Assembly (NCBI RefSeq): GCF_002976435.1
Contig: NZ_PUGF01000035.1
Span: 1-39,142, forward strand
Reading direction: 5' to 3'
DNA from: Solimicrobium silvestre
GTDB taxonomy: Bacteria > Pseudomonadota > Gammaproteobacteria > Burkholderiales > Burkholderiaceae_D
DNA: 39,142 nucleotides
The first letter of the stretch is position 1, and the number at the start of each line of letters is the position of its first letter. This document shows, piece after piece, positions 1 to 7,276 of this stretch. The translations under genes and the position numbers were made by a program. The notes under the pieces were generated by a model that worked only from the letters and a program-made list of their open reading frames with translations, made no database searches and was not told the DNA's origin.

Positions 1-76
1 CGGCTTTATAACCCGTTGAACCTTCCTGATACCGTTTAACAACGGCTAGTTTGAATTGCTTTGAATACTTACTCAT
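1..76 (-). CDS. IS3-family transposase OrfA, N-terminal fragment (partial at window edge)
   Basis: Reading minus from the ATG at 74-76 gives 25 residues beginning MSKYSKQFKLAVVKRYQEGS and running off the window. This is the usual start of the IS3/IS150 OrfA helix-turn-helix protein, which binds the element ends and is joined to the OrfB DDE integrase by frameshifting in intact elements. Whether the element is intact cannot be seen. Confidence 0.75.
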   Translation of the reverse strand, partial: MSKYSKQFKLAVVKRYQEGSTGYKA

Positions 77-127
77 GAAAACACCCCAAAAGTTTGGACG
101 GATGTCCAACTTTTGGGGTGCAGTTCA
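1..127 (-). mobile_element. End of an IS3-family (IS150-like) insertion sequence, cut by the window edge
   Basis: The first 127 bases carry the 5' end of a transposase orfA reading out of the window on the minus strand, followed by a terminal sequence. On the minus strand the tip starts TGAACTGCACCCCAAAAGTT, which resembles IS150-type ends (TG-ACTGCACCC, then GTTGGAC). The tip also forms an imperfect hairpin with the sequence next to the orfA start (83-98 against 105-119, one bulged base). The outer boundary is put at 127 from the TG...CA rule. The other end and any target duplication are outside the window. Confidence 0.75.
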
Positions 128-160
128 AATGATCGGCTTTTTTATTCACTTCAGAATTAA

Positions 161-706
161 TTACTTAGCAGCGGCAGTTTCAGCTGCAGGCGCTGGAGCA
201 GGAACTTCAGGCTCTTTAAAACTAGCACCGCTATGATTTGCCATGTACACCACGGCACGCGCCACTTCAACATCATCCAGATCAGCATTACCACCTCTGG
301 CTGGCATCGCATTCAAACCATGTAAAGCATAGCCAACCACTTTGTCGTAACCTTCTTTAAGGCGTGGCGCCCAAGCAGCCAAATCACCAAATTTAGGCGC
401 GCCAGCAACACCAGCACCATGACATGCGACACAGGTGGTTTTGTAAATTTCTTCGCCAGACAGCAATTGTTTAGGCGCGCTAGCATCTTTAAATGTGTAG
501 CCTACATCCGACACTGGCTGAATACGCGCCGCAATTGCTTCAGGTGTCTGTGCACTGGAACCGGCGTTAGGCAAATTACCGGAAGTCACAAATTGCACCA
601 ACATAACAATACAAATAATTGGTACGAGAATGGCCGCTAAGACAGCAACGACAAGTTGTTTTGGGGTTTTTATTGCTGATTCGTGCTGATCGTGTGCATC
701 ACTCAT
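161..706 (-). CDS. Membrane-anchored class I cytochrome c (cytochrome c5 family)
   Basis: The product is 181 aa. One membrane segment at about residues 18-40 anchors a periplasmic domain. The heme-binding CVACH lies at 92-96 and the probable axial methionine is Met134 in a NAMPARGG loop, the usual arrangement of the c5-type domain. An Ala/Pro tail follows after about residue 165. Such proteins carry electrons in the periplasm to terminal oxidases or other reductases; the partner is unknown here. The start is supported by GAGGAAATT just upstream. The stop lies only 34 bases from the IS end, so the element may have displaced the original downstream neighbour. Confidence 0.88.
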   Translation of the reverse strand: MSDAHDQHESAIKTPKQLVVAVLAAILVPIICIVMLVQFVTSGNLPNAGSSAQTPEAIAARIQPVSDVGYTFKDASAPKQLLSGEEIYKTTCVACHGAGVAGAPKFGDLAAWAPRLKEGYDKVVGYALHGLNAMPARGGNADLDDVEVARAVVYMANHSGASFKEPEVPAPAPAAETAAAK

Positions 707-943
707 AATTTCCTCAATACCCTATTTTTGGTGTCTGGTAGCTTGTTTTTTTATACGGCTAAATTAAATAAAACCGTGCTTCTTAATCACTCTTAGTGCC
801 TCGCGAACCCCAGATTATAGAACTAAAGTGCACTGTTTGGAACTGGAAATAGTACGTCAAACCTATAAAATACAGTTTTACAGAGCAACATTTGACACAC
901 TTTGACCGGTTTCGTCCGACAATCAGATAAAATATCAGCTGCA

Positions 944-974
944 TAGTCAGTCAGCCCGCATTTTGGCTTATAAT
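944..974 (+). promoter_or_regulatory. Probable promoter of tRNA-Arg
   Basis: A consensus TATAAT at 969-974 is followed by a GCGCC-type discriminator, typical of stable-RNA promoters under stringent control, about 48 bases before the tRNA. The -35 is weak (TAGTCA at 944-949, spacing 19). I see no gene in the rest of 707-1021, which must also hold the promoter of the cytochrome gene. Confidence 0.55.
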
Positions 975-1021
975 TCGCGCCTGCTGTACATCGGTTAGTT
1001 ATTCAAATTAACGCCAACCCT

Positions 1022-1096
1022 GCGACCGTCTTCCAACGGATAGGATACGAGCCTCCGAAGCTCGCAATACAGGTTCGATTCCTGTCGGTCGCACCA
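1022..1096 (+). tRNA. tRNA-Arg, anticodon CCG
   Basis: The acceptor stem GCGACCG (1022-1028) pairs with CGGTCGC (1086-1092), followed by discriminator A and an encoded CCA (1094-1096). The anticodon arm is CGAGC-CTCCGAA-GCTCG, giving anticodon CCG, which reads CGG. The T arm is CAGG-TTCGATT-CCTG. All arms of a normal tRNA are present. The last part of the gene is imperfectly repeated at 7250-7274. Confidence 0.95.
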
Positions 1097-1521
1097 ATAA
1101 AATCAATGACTTACGTTGATAAATTTAGCAAGTCTTTACAGCATCCAACAATCTTAAGATTCATGTCGCGGCTGTGTAACCCGATTTGCGAAATTCACCA
1201 TTAAAAACAATTGCGCCAGTTTCCGCTATTTGCTTGCCAATCTATCTCAGCCATTGCCTCCGCTATGTGTGTCGTAAATCTCTGCCTTCGACTGCCCTAA
1301 ATTGCGCATAGACAAAATTTCAAGATAAATATATCCTCCGTATTGATTCAAATAGGCAACTTTAAGTAATTTTGAATTTGAATGATTTCAATGCGAGGTA
1401 AGAAGTCGTTTGGGTTGTATAGCTGACTGCCTGTTTCAGCACATTGCGGTCGGTCATCCAATAGCGTGATTTAACGTAAGCGTGCTTTTCAACTTTACGA
1501 AAAATTTATTGAGTCGGACAA
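1097..1521. other. Non-coding stretch after tRNA-Arg
   Basis: No convincing reading frame, integrase remnant or tRNA was found in these 425 bases. The composition is AT-rich compared with the core genes further right. It presumably contains the promoter for the following plus-strand genes, but no clear -35/-10 pair stands out. Confidence 0.5.
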
Positions 1522-2175
1522 ATGAAAAAAATTATATTGGCAATAATTCTCTGTCTTAGTGGAATTACGTGGTCGTATGGGAATAATAATTTGATTGATA
1601 TGACTAACAAAGAGAATATTGATCTGTTTAATCAGCACTACAAATTGGGAAGTGAATATCTCAATGGAAACGTAAAACTTGGTGATTATGATGGCAAAGA
1701 AATCCGGGAAAAAAATCGGGTAGATAATCTGAAAAAAGCAATACACGAATTCGATCAGTGTTTAGAAATAAAGCCTGATCATTGGCAAAGCATTTTCTTT
1801 AAGGCGCTTGCTTTCCAAGCATTAGGGAATCATACGGCCTCGCTAAGTTTGATGGAGCAGGGCATTAAGTTACAGCCCCAAAATTATGTGCTCTATAAGG
1901 AAGCTTCTTTAGAGGCGATACATAATCATGACATAAGCAAAGCCTTAAACTATTCTAAGATGGCGACAGAGGTGAGGAAAGATGACCCGCAACTACTTGG
2001 TAATTACGCTATGAATTTGCTAATTTCGGGCCAAGATAAGGAGTCGCAGCAAACTATAAAATATGCATTAAGCGTCGCCCCTGATGATCGATTTAATCAA
2101 AAATTACAAAATATTATTAAGAATGTGGTTTCTGGGAAAAGATCTAGGCCCACGGTTGAAAATGTATTTAATTAG
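1522..2175 (+). CDS. Exported TPR-repeat protein
   Basis: The product is 217 aa. An N-terminal signal peptide of about 20 residues (two Lys, then a hydrophobic run ending near SYG) is followed from about residue 68 to 190 by helical hairpins of TPR type, with repeated ALG/P-spaced motifs such as CLEIKPDHWQSIFFKALAFQ. TPR domains are protein-binding scaffolds, so a periplasmic partner-binding role is likely but unspecified. The low-GC composition matches the next three genes and differs from the core block to the right, which suits acquired DNA. It begins a same-strand run of four genes with gaps of 69-87 bases. Confidence 0.75.
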   Translation: MKKIILAIILCLSGITWSYGNNNLIDMTNKENIDLFNQHYKLGSEYLNGNVKLGDYDGKEIREKNRVDNLKKAIHEFDQCLEIKPDHWQSIFFKALAFQALGNHTASLSLMEQGIKLQPQNYVLYKEASLEAIHNHDISKALNYSKMATEVRKDDPQLLGNYAMNLLISGQDKESQQTIKYALSVAPDDRFNQKLQNIIKNVVSGKRSRPTVENVFN

Positions 2176-2244
2176 TGATTGGCCCATTGCGGCGCACATG
2201 GCGGACTAATGTGCGGTTCAACAATTTTTATTTGAGGTATTGAG

Positions 2245-2844
2245 TTGAACGAAGAAAATTTAGAATACTCTGGATTCTGGCGGCGAGCGGTTGCGCATGG
2301 GATAGACGCACTGTTTTGCGTACTGTTTTTTTGGATAACTGATGCATTGAATGGAGGACACAAAGAATTGGCGGTAGCTATAGCAGTGCTGCAAGGCTCG
2401 ACATTTTATCTGTACACATTTTACTGCCACGCCAAATTTGGCAAAACTATTGGCAAACGCATCATGGGATTGAAAGTTTTAAATATTGAAGGAAGCCCGA
2501 TCAGCTTCCTTCAAAGCTTCAAAAGAAATATTCCATTATTCATCGAAAGCCTACCTTGGATCATCTCAACTTACTTTGTAATCAGTAATATCCCAGCGGA
2601 TCAATTTCATAACCTTTTTCTCCAACCTAAAGCGTACCGGCAATTGGAAGATTCCATGAGGCCGATTTGGTATTTCCCGGTTCAAATGGTGATGGCTGTA
2701 TTTGTGGCGGCGGATATTATTACAATGCTTATATCCAGAAAGAGACAGACATTGCATGACATGATCGGGGGAACAATCGTTGTGCATCAGGATGAACTAG
2801 GCCGTGCTGCGCATGTTGACGAAAATCCACAACGGATCACATGA
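2245..2844 (+). CDS. RDD-family membrane protein (TTG start)
   Basis: The product is 199 aa and begins with FWRRAVAHGIDALF, the Arg/Asp signature of the RDD family, followed by hydrophobic segments at about 20-36, 44-60 and 140-160. The conserved GKTIGKRIMGLKV loop and a C-terminal RQTLHDMIGGTIVV block also fit. RDD proteins are small integral membrane proteins, some linked to ion/proton exchange, mostly uncharacterised. The start is TTG at 2245, chosen because GAGG lies seven bases upstream and no in-frame ATG precedes the RDD motif. It probably shares a transcript with the TPR gene. Confidence 0.85.
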   Translation: MNEENLEYSGFWRRAVAHGIDALFCVLFFWITDALNGGHKELAVAIAVLQGSTFYLYTFYCHAKFGKTIGKRIMGLKVLNIEGSPISFLQSFKRNIPLFIESLPWIISTYFVISNIPADQFHNLFLQPKAYRQLEDSMRPIWYFPVQMVMAVFVAADIITMLISRKRQTLHDMIGGTIVVHQDELGRAAHVDENPQRIT

Positions 2845-2931
2845 CTTCATCTAAGTGCCATATCGGACAAGATCCGGCACATTGCAGTCAATGCCACACC
2901 CCTCGAATCTGAAAAAGTTATTCATTAAAAT

Positions 2932-3432
2932 ATGCCAACAAAAATCGAACATCGCAGGCACGGAAGACGGCGGTTCTGCGTCACGCTAGACAATCGATAT
3001 GAATTTTATTCTTGGCCGGAAGATATTAACGTTAAATGTCCAAACTGTGGATCGCCTATTTTATTCAATGCAGTTGTTCCAGATCAATATGTAAAAGATG
3101 AGAAATCTGGCGGTTACTTGCTGGTTCCCCAGTCCGTCGCAACTAAAATTCGAGGGCGTGGCGCTTGTACAAAGTGTAGTCGTCAGTTTGATCGAATCTC
3201 ATGGCCGGAGGACGCCCATTTCAAATTTGAATCAGGTGGTGGGATCGTTTGGGCTTGGAATAAAGAATTTTTGCAAGTGCTGCGAGCTCGTGTAATAGGA
3301 GATCGCGTAACTGAACGGCAGCTTTGTATGAAAAATGGTTTATTTCATTATTTCCTGACTCGACTTCCCAAATATATAGTTGTTAAAAGACACCGGGCAG
3401 GAATTTTGCGTAAACTAGATGAATTGACTTAG
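2932..3432 (+). CDS. Hypothetical zinc-ribbon protein
   Basis: The product is 166 aa and of no recognised family. Two Cys pairs, CPNC (36-39) and CTKC (79-82), are spaced so as to form one zinc ribbon, with a basic N-terminus (HRRHGRRR) and a basic C-terminus. The sequence SWPED occurs twice (27-31 and 90-94), just before each half, hinting at an internal duplication. There is no signal peptide, so it is probably cytoplasmic. A nucleic-acid or protein-binding role is possible, but the sequence gives nothing decisive. Confidence 0.6.
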   Translation: MPTKIEHRRHGRRRFCVTLDNRYEFYSWPEDINVKCPNCGSPILFNAVVPDQYVKDEKSGGYLLVPQSVATKIRGRGACTKCSRQFDRISWPEDAHFKFESGGGIVWAWNKEFLQVLRARVIGDRVTERQLCMKNGLFHYFLTRLPKYIVVKRHRAGILRKLDELT

Positions 3433-3518
3433 TGATTTGGTATCTTCATTACAGAAAAAATGTGCGTGACTAAAATGGGCACTATGCAGTTATATAATGA
3501 AAAGGTACATATTTAGAA

Positions 3519-4118
3519 ATGATTAAAATTTTTCACACTTTAATTCTTTTCCTGTTATCGATGCCTGCATTTTCACAATTTAAAGATCCATGTCCGACAT
3601 TGCCAGTTCAATCTGGAATTTCGATGATTTACTTTAGAGGGCCAGACTTTGATATTTGCCAAGCAATGGATGGCGATCATCAATTTTTTAGTATTTATTT
3701 AGGTTCGGCTCCAGATTTTCACCAAGTTATTAATCACTTTATTGGCAAAGCAAAAGTCGGTAATTTTGATGGAAATTGGTATTCAAAAGATACGGACGAT
3801 TACTTTTCGCAGATTGCCAAAGAAACGCTCATCGATATTTCCCACTCACCTGAAGATTTGAAAATAGAACATTTTGTAGGTCGATTAGAGTTTGAGCCGC
3901 CTCCACCTCCCAAACGCGCTCCATTTGCGCATATTTGGATTAATGATTTGAACTCAGCAGATTTGAAAAAAGCTGAATTTATCTTGGAGCGGATTGAATT
4001 TAAAGGTAGTCGTGAGTTAACGTGTACCTCATTTTTATTTTCAACTTGTATATATCAAAACTCATTCCCAGAGCTATTAAAATTGGAATATCTTTTGCAT
4101 CCAATAACTGCAATGTAG
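3519..4118 (+). CDS. Hypothetical exported protein
   Basis: The product is 199 aa and was not recognised. Residues 1-19 form a clear signal peptide ending near AFS-Q. The mature part has Cys pairs that could form disulfides (CPTL and DICQ early, CTSFLFSTC late) and a five-proline stretch near residue 128. It closes the plus-strand group with the TPR, RDD and zinc-ribbon genes. A periplasmic or outer-membrane location is inferred. No catalytic motif is visible. Confidence 0.6.
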   Translation: MIKIFHTLILFLLSMPAFSQFKDPCPTLPVQSGISMIYFRGPDFDICQAMDGDHQFFSIYLGSAPDFHQVINHFIGKAKVGNFDGNWYSKDTDDYFSQIAKETLIDISHSPEDLKIEHFVGRLEFEPPPPPKRAPFAHIWINDLNSADLKKAEFILERIEFKGSRELTCTSFLFSTCIYQNSFPELLKLEYLLHPITAM

Positions 4119-4421
4119 AGCCGCCTATGCCCGCTTAGCACGATGGAGACATTCGCCTTTCTTTCCAACCAATCAGGCAACTAATTGTTTACCGCCATTC
4201 ACACATCCTAAAAAAACAAACACTGTTTCGATAATCAGGAGTTATAAAATTGGTTGTTCGCCGAAGTATGACTAATGTTTAGCAATTAAAGATATTCGTG
4301 AAACAGCAACGTTCAGCACTAAGGCCGATACGCTAGATTGAGCGTATCGATCGTGCAGCCCCACACCGGCAGCATTAACGCTGCCAGCGTGGTTGCAATT
4401 AATTTTCCGACGAATTGCTAT
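4119..4421. other. Non-coding stretch with two hairpins between convergent genes
   Basis: No gene is seen. Two inverted repeats lie near the end of the minus-strand gene: CGATACGCT (4326-4334) with AGCGTATCG (4341-4349), and GGCAGC with GCTGCC around 4368-4385. Neither is followed by a long T-run, so they are at best weak terminators of the convergent genes at either side. Confidence 0.45.
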
Positions 4422-4724
4422 TTACATCTTCATGTTGGATTTATTGGCATCAATCAGTTCATCCAGCGTTTTTTTGGCATCGATGATCTTCTCATCAATT
4501 AACTGAAGTCTGTCTGCCGCATGCCTGAATCCTGCTTCGGATAATATGCGCGAAAGCCGTTCATTACTGTAGTCAGCGAAATCAAGTTTTTCGAGTAACT
4601 CAAAAATGGCAGACAAGTCGCTGACGATATCATGGGCCAGTGTATAGGCATCAACCGTATCGATTGCATGGGAAGTGATGAATTGAGCCTGCTTTTGAGT
4701 TTGGCTCTGATCGGTGCTAGTCAT
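4422..4724 (-). CDS. Small orphan helical protein behind a structured leader
   Basis: The product is 100 aa, acidic and predicted almost wholly helical, with no signal peptide and no recognised motif. A perfect AAGGAG lies just before the ATG at 4722-4724, making this a real gene. It is preceded by about 230 bases of GC-rich, strongly folded leader containing an internal terminator, so expression may be controlled by read-through. Small genes with comparable leaders occur in pseudomonads and phages in my memory, but I could not confirm homology. Function unknown. Confidence 0.6.
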   Translation of the reverse strand: MTSTDQSQTQKQAQFITSHAIDTVDAYTLAHDIVSDLSAIFELLEKLDFADYSNERLSRILSEAGFRHAADRLQLIDEKIIDAKKTLDELIDANKSNMKM

Positions 4725-4955
4725 GGTGCGCTCCTTAGTCTGCGATTTAACTACTCACCCGCTATGAAACGGGTGGGCGGCAAATAACGGGTTAAGAGAC
4801 TGGAGAACCTAGGTAAAGCCAGCAGGCCGAAGCCTCCCGCTACCGCCGCCCAAAGAAGGCGCGCGACAGCAAACGCACAAAAAAAACGGCTTGCGCCGTC
4901 TGTACGCCCGGATTCCAGTCAGGCTGTCAAACCTGATCCCCTCTTTTTCAGGGAT
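4725..4955 (-). ncRNA. Candidate structured leader / small RNA upstream of the orphan gene
   Basis: Read on the minus strand from about 4955, the leader can form in order: ATCCC/GGGAT (about 4936-4956), TCAGG/CCTGA (about 4919-4935), ACGGC-GCAA-GCCGT followed by eight T (4899 to 4879), a long-range GGGCGGC/GCCGCCC stem (4845-4851 with 4775-4781) enclosing a GGC-TTCG-GCC tetraloop hairpin (near 4827-4836), and CACCCG/CGGGTG (4756-4775), which partly competes with the long stem. The T8 hairpin would end a transcript of about 75 nt. The region is much richer in GC than its surroundings. The layout recalls phage C4-type antisense RNAs ahead of a regulated gene, but that comparison is from memory and untested. 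Confidence 0.5.
4879..4899 (-). terminator. Intrinsic terminator inside the leader
   Basis: On the minus strand ACGGC-GCAA-GCCGT is followed directly by eight T residues. The GNRA-type loop, GC stem and T-run make a textbook Rho-independent terminator, placed between the candidate promoter at 4962-4991 and the gene starting at 4724. Confidence 0.75.
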
Positions 4956-4961
4956 GTTTTA

Positions 4962-4991
4962 AGTATCAGTTAATGCGGCGTGTAGCGTCAA
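4962..4991 (-). promoter_or_regulatory. Candidate promoter of the leader RNA
   Basis: On the minus strand TTGACG (4991-4986) is followed after 18 bases by GATACT (4967-4962), matching sigma-70 boxes at 5/6 and 4/6. Its predicted start near 4955 coincides with the first hairpin of the structured leader, which is why I favour it. Confidence 0.45.
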
Positions 4992-5099
4992 GCATTTTTG
5001 AAATGGTGACTATTAAATTTTCATTTTTAAGAAGCGGAGTAATTGACTTAAGGATAGTTATTCTGCTACCCAAGTACTCCCTTTTAATCATTGATACAA

Positions 5100-5136
5100 A
5101 TAAAAATACCGTCATTTGGCTTGACGGTATTTTTAT
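5100..5136 (-). terminator. Terminator of the large porin gene
   Basis: A perfect 15-bp inverted repeat, ATAAAAATACCGTCA (5100-5114) and its complement (5122-5136), has a GC core and T-rich flanks on both strands, so it can work in either direction. It lies 80 bases past the porin stop. A second perfect hairpin, ATCCCCGTGG (5185-5194) with CCACGGGGAT (5200-5209), sits between the stop codon and this terminator and may protect the mRNA 3' end. Confidence 0.85.
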
Positions 5137-5215
5137 ATAGAACGTGTTTTTAAACGCAAATAAAATCTCTTCTGCCATACAACTATCCCCGTGGTTGACC
5201 CACGGGGATTGAACA

Positions 5216-6877
5216 TTACCAGTGGAAAATTATGTCGCCAGAAAGAATCGTTTCCGATTTCTTGTCAGGAGAGATTCCACGATTCGAGTTTCCGTTGAAC
5301 GCAGGAAGATCAGCATGGTAGTAAGCAATTTCAGGGCGCAATTCGATCTGTGGAGACAACCAGTGCTGCCAACCTATGGCTAAGTTTTTATACGTGGTTG
5401 CTACGCCGGTACGCTGACCCTGCTCATCCTTGTAGATTTCAGGGCGAATCGAGAAATTATTCAATGGATCTGGAGAATAGTTCAAGTAAGCCGTGGAACC
5501 AATTGAATAGGCTGTACACGTCAAAACATTTGCGTTTGAGCAAAATGCCATACCTGGTGCGTTGAATGGCATGACATTCGGTGAGAATGGTGTACCAGTG
5601 CCGGTATTAACAATATTTGTCTGAACATAAGCGTTATTCAGATTAGGAACGTCTTTTTGGTGCTCTTCATACAATTCCCAAGAGAGGTGCCAATGATCAT
5701 TAAACGCGTGATAAGCAGTTACGCCATACCATTGAAGATTGTTGTATCCCCATTCACCATTGTTAATTCCGTTCGCGCAAGCATTTACATTAGATTTGCC
5801 ATCATCGGAATTATAGCGAGCACATAATGTGCCAGCAGGTCTTGCACCCGGATCTACTTTGAAGGTCGAGTTTGGATACAACGCATTCGGATTCGTATTA
5901 GGCTCTGTCTGCCACGCATGATTAAACGTAGCTTCTGTACCAATAGTAATCCCAGCTTGCAAAATCAGATTTTTGTTTGCTTGCAAAGAAGCAAGAATAC
6001 CTTCATTTGTATAGTTATCAAACGTATATGTCATCGAATGCGAGTACATATAATTGTTTGGAGCAAGTTGCGCTTCGATGTCTGGCACAGAAATATAACG
6101 ACCAACGCGAATGTTCAGGCCGTTACCCACAAATGGGGTATACCAGTCCGCATATAACATCGGCAAATCCCAACCATTGGCCGCGTTCTTGTTCAATAGC
6201 TGATAGCTGCCTAAACCATAGGAAGTGGTGTAGCGGTAATCGGAACCATAAATGGCCGAAACCCGGAAGCCCCAATCATTGTGGTCTTTCTGCACCATAT
6301 CTGGCACACGCTCGAAATACTCAACAATCTGGTTCAAATCCAAGGCATTCGGGTTGTAGTCATAGGCCGCCGGAGCATTACCACCATGCACTTTGCTGGT
6401 GCTGAGGTTCGCGCCAACGTCAATCCAACCGTAAGTCTGAATATTGTTGTCCGCCATCCACTTACCAAAACTGGTATTTGCCAAACCGACCATGAGCGGG
6501 CTGTCAGTTGCATTAGGTGTCGAAGCACCCAAAGGTGACGTGCCACCATAAGGCCACTCAGTAAATGGCATAGGCGGGGCAGTTTGCGCTGCGGGCGTCT
6601 GATCATCACGGCGTGATGGTGGTGCCTTTGGATCAACCGGCGCGCCATCATGACCATGTTCCAATGAATAGTAATTCGCCATGCGTTCCCAAACGCCCGT
6701 TCCTAGATAGCTATCCAGGCATGAAAAATCCTTGTACGGATCACAAGCCGCACTCGGCTTGACAGCGGCTTCGCTTGAACCTGTATCGCCTGCATAGGCA
6801 ATCGGCGTTCCCACTACACCAGCGAATGCCAGGGCCATTAATAGACGGCCATTTACTCGACTATTACAACTAGACAT
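5216..6877 (-). CDS. Outer-membrane beta-barrel porin (OmpL-like, bbp2 type)
   Basis: The product is 553 aa. A signal peptide ends around residue 29 (AYA-GD). After a Pro/Thr-rich, low-complexity segment (about 80-125) comes a long run of alternating aromatic/hydrophilic strands, with GWIDVGANLSTS opening the barrel, a GLNIRVGRYISVPDIEAQLA block typical of the putative beta-barrel porin-2 family, and a C-terminal strand ending in the FHW aromatic that BAM recognises. It likely forms a diffusion channel for small solutes; the substrate is not readable. It stands alone with its own terminator and a roughly 400-bp upstream region. Confidence 0.78.
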   Translation of the reverse strand: MSSCNSRVNGRLLMALAFAGVVGTPIAYAGDTGSSEAAVKPSAACDPYKDFSCLDSYLGTGVWERMANYYSLEHGHDGAPVDPKAPPSRRDDQTPAAQTAPPMPFTEWPYGGTSPLGASTPNATDSPLMVGLANTSFGKWMADNNIQTYGWIDVGANLSTSKVHGGNAPAAYDYNPNALDLNQIVEYFERVPDMVQKDHNDWGFRVSAIYGSDYRYTTSYGLGSYQLLNKNAANGWDLPMLYADWYTPFVGNGLNIRVGRYISVPDIEAQLAPNNYMYSHSMTYTFDNYTNEGILASLQANKNLILQAGITIGTEATFNHAWQTEPNTNPNALYPNSTFKVDPGARPAGTLCARYNSDDGKSNVNACANGINNGEWGYNNLQWYGVTAYHAFNDHWHLSWELYEEHQKDVPNLNNAYVQTNIVNTGTGTPFSPNVMPFNAPGMAFCSNANVLTCTAYSIGSTAYLNYSPDPLNNFSIRPEIYKDEQGQRTGVATTYKNLAIGWQHWLSPQIELRPEIAYYHADLPAFNGNSNRGISPDKKSETILSGDIIFHW

Positions 6878-7216
6878 ATATAAGACTTTCTACAAATAGT
6901 TACTATTTGAGTGCTAATAACGTGCCATCTCACGATGGGGAATGGCACTAACGCACTACGTTTATTTTCAAGATTAATTGTTGTTCATTATTTCGGCAAA
7001 AAATAAGCTGCCGCCTGAATAAGTCTTCACCAGCGAGGCTTATTACAGTTTAGCGAGTGTAGCAAGAGAGGTATAAAGAACTTGCGAAAAGAGCGGGAAG
7101 GGATATAAAAAAGCTGTAAACATTGTTGCTATTAGGGGCTAAATACGCTTAGAAAATTAATATTTATACAAATAATGGATTACGTTTAATTTTGTTGCGA
7201 CTTTAAAAAATTAAAC
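6878..7216. other. Upstream region of the porin gene
   Basis: No gene is seen in these bases, which separate the porin start from the decarboxylase terminator. The stretch is AT-rich toward 7216 and contains purine-rich runs near 7060-7110. It must hold the porin promoter, but I cannot choose a convincing -35/-10 pair. Confidence 0.4.
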
Positions 7217-7251
7217 AAAATAAGCTTGAATTGGGAGTTCAAGCTTATTTT
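7217..7251 (-). terminator. Terminator of the decarboxylase gene
   Basis: A perfect 14-bp inverted repeat, AAAATAAGCTTGAA (7217-7230) and its complement (7238-7251), is followed on the minus strand by TTTTGTTTAATTTTTT. It lies about 25 bases past the decarboxylase stop and overlaps the tRNA-like repeat by two bases. Confidence 0.85.
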
Positions 7252-7274
7252 CGATTCCTGTTGGTCACGCCAAT
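7250..7274 (+). repeat. Imperfect copy of the tRNA-Arg 3' end (candidate attachment-site remnant)
   Basis: The 25 bases match tRNA-Arg positions 1074-1098 (T loop to just past CCA) at 22 of 25, in the same orientation; the first 12 bases are identical. Such a direct repeat, tRNA gene at one side and 3'-end copy at the other, is what site-specific integration at a tRNA leaves. The three differences would mean an old event or a different source tRNA. No integrase gene is seen between the copies. Confidence 0.5.
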
Positions 7275-7276
7275 CG

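Noticed and set aside
4966-5178. A 70-codon minus-strand frame after the porin
   Set aside because: It overlaps the porin terminator, has no ribosome site and no family likeness.
5185-5209. Hairpin ATCCCCGTGG/CCACGGGGAT followed by TTGAAC, resembling a type I-E CRISPR repeat
   Set aside because: There is one copy only, with no second repeat, spacer or cas gene; it lies directly after the porin stop and is better explained as an mRNA 3'-end hairpin.
5918-6657. Several long frames within the porin gene on both strands
   Set aside because: They are shadows of a clear coding sequence and have no independent start signals.
1097-7249. Search for an integrase or recombination directionality gene inside the putative island
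   Set aside because: None of the frames shows tyrosine-recombinase or excisionase motifs, so the island idea rests on the repeat and composition only.
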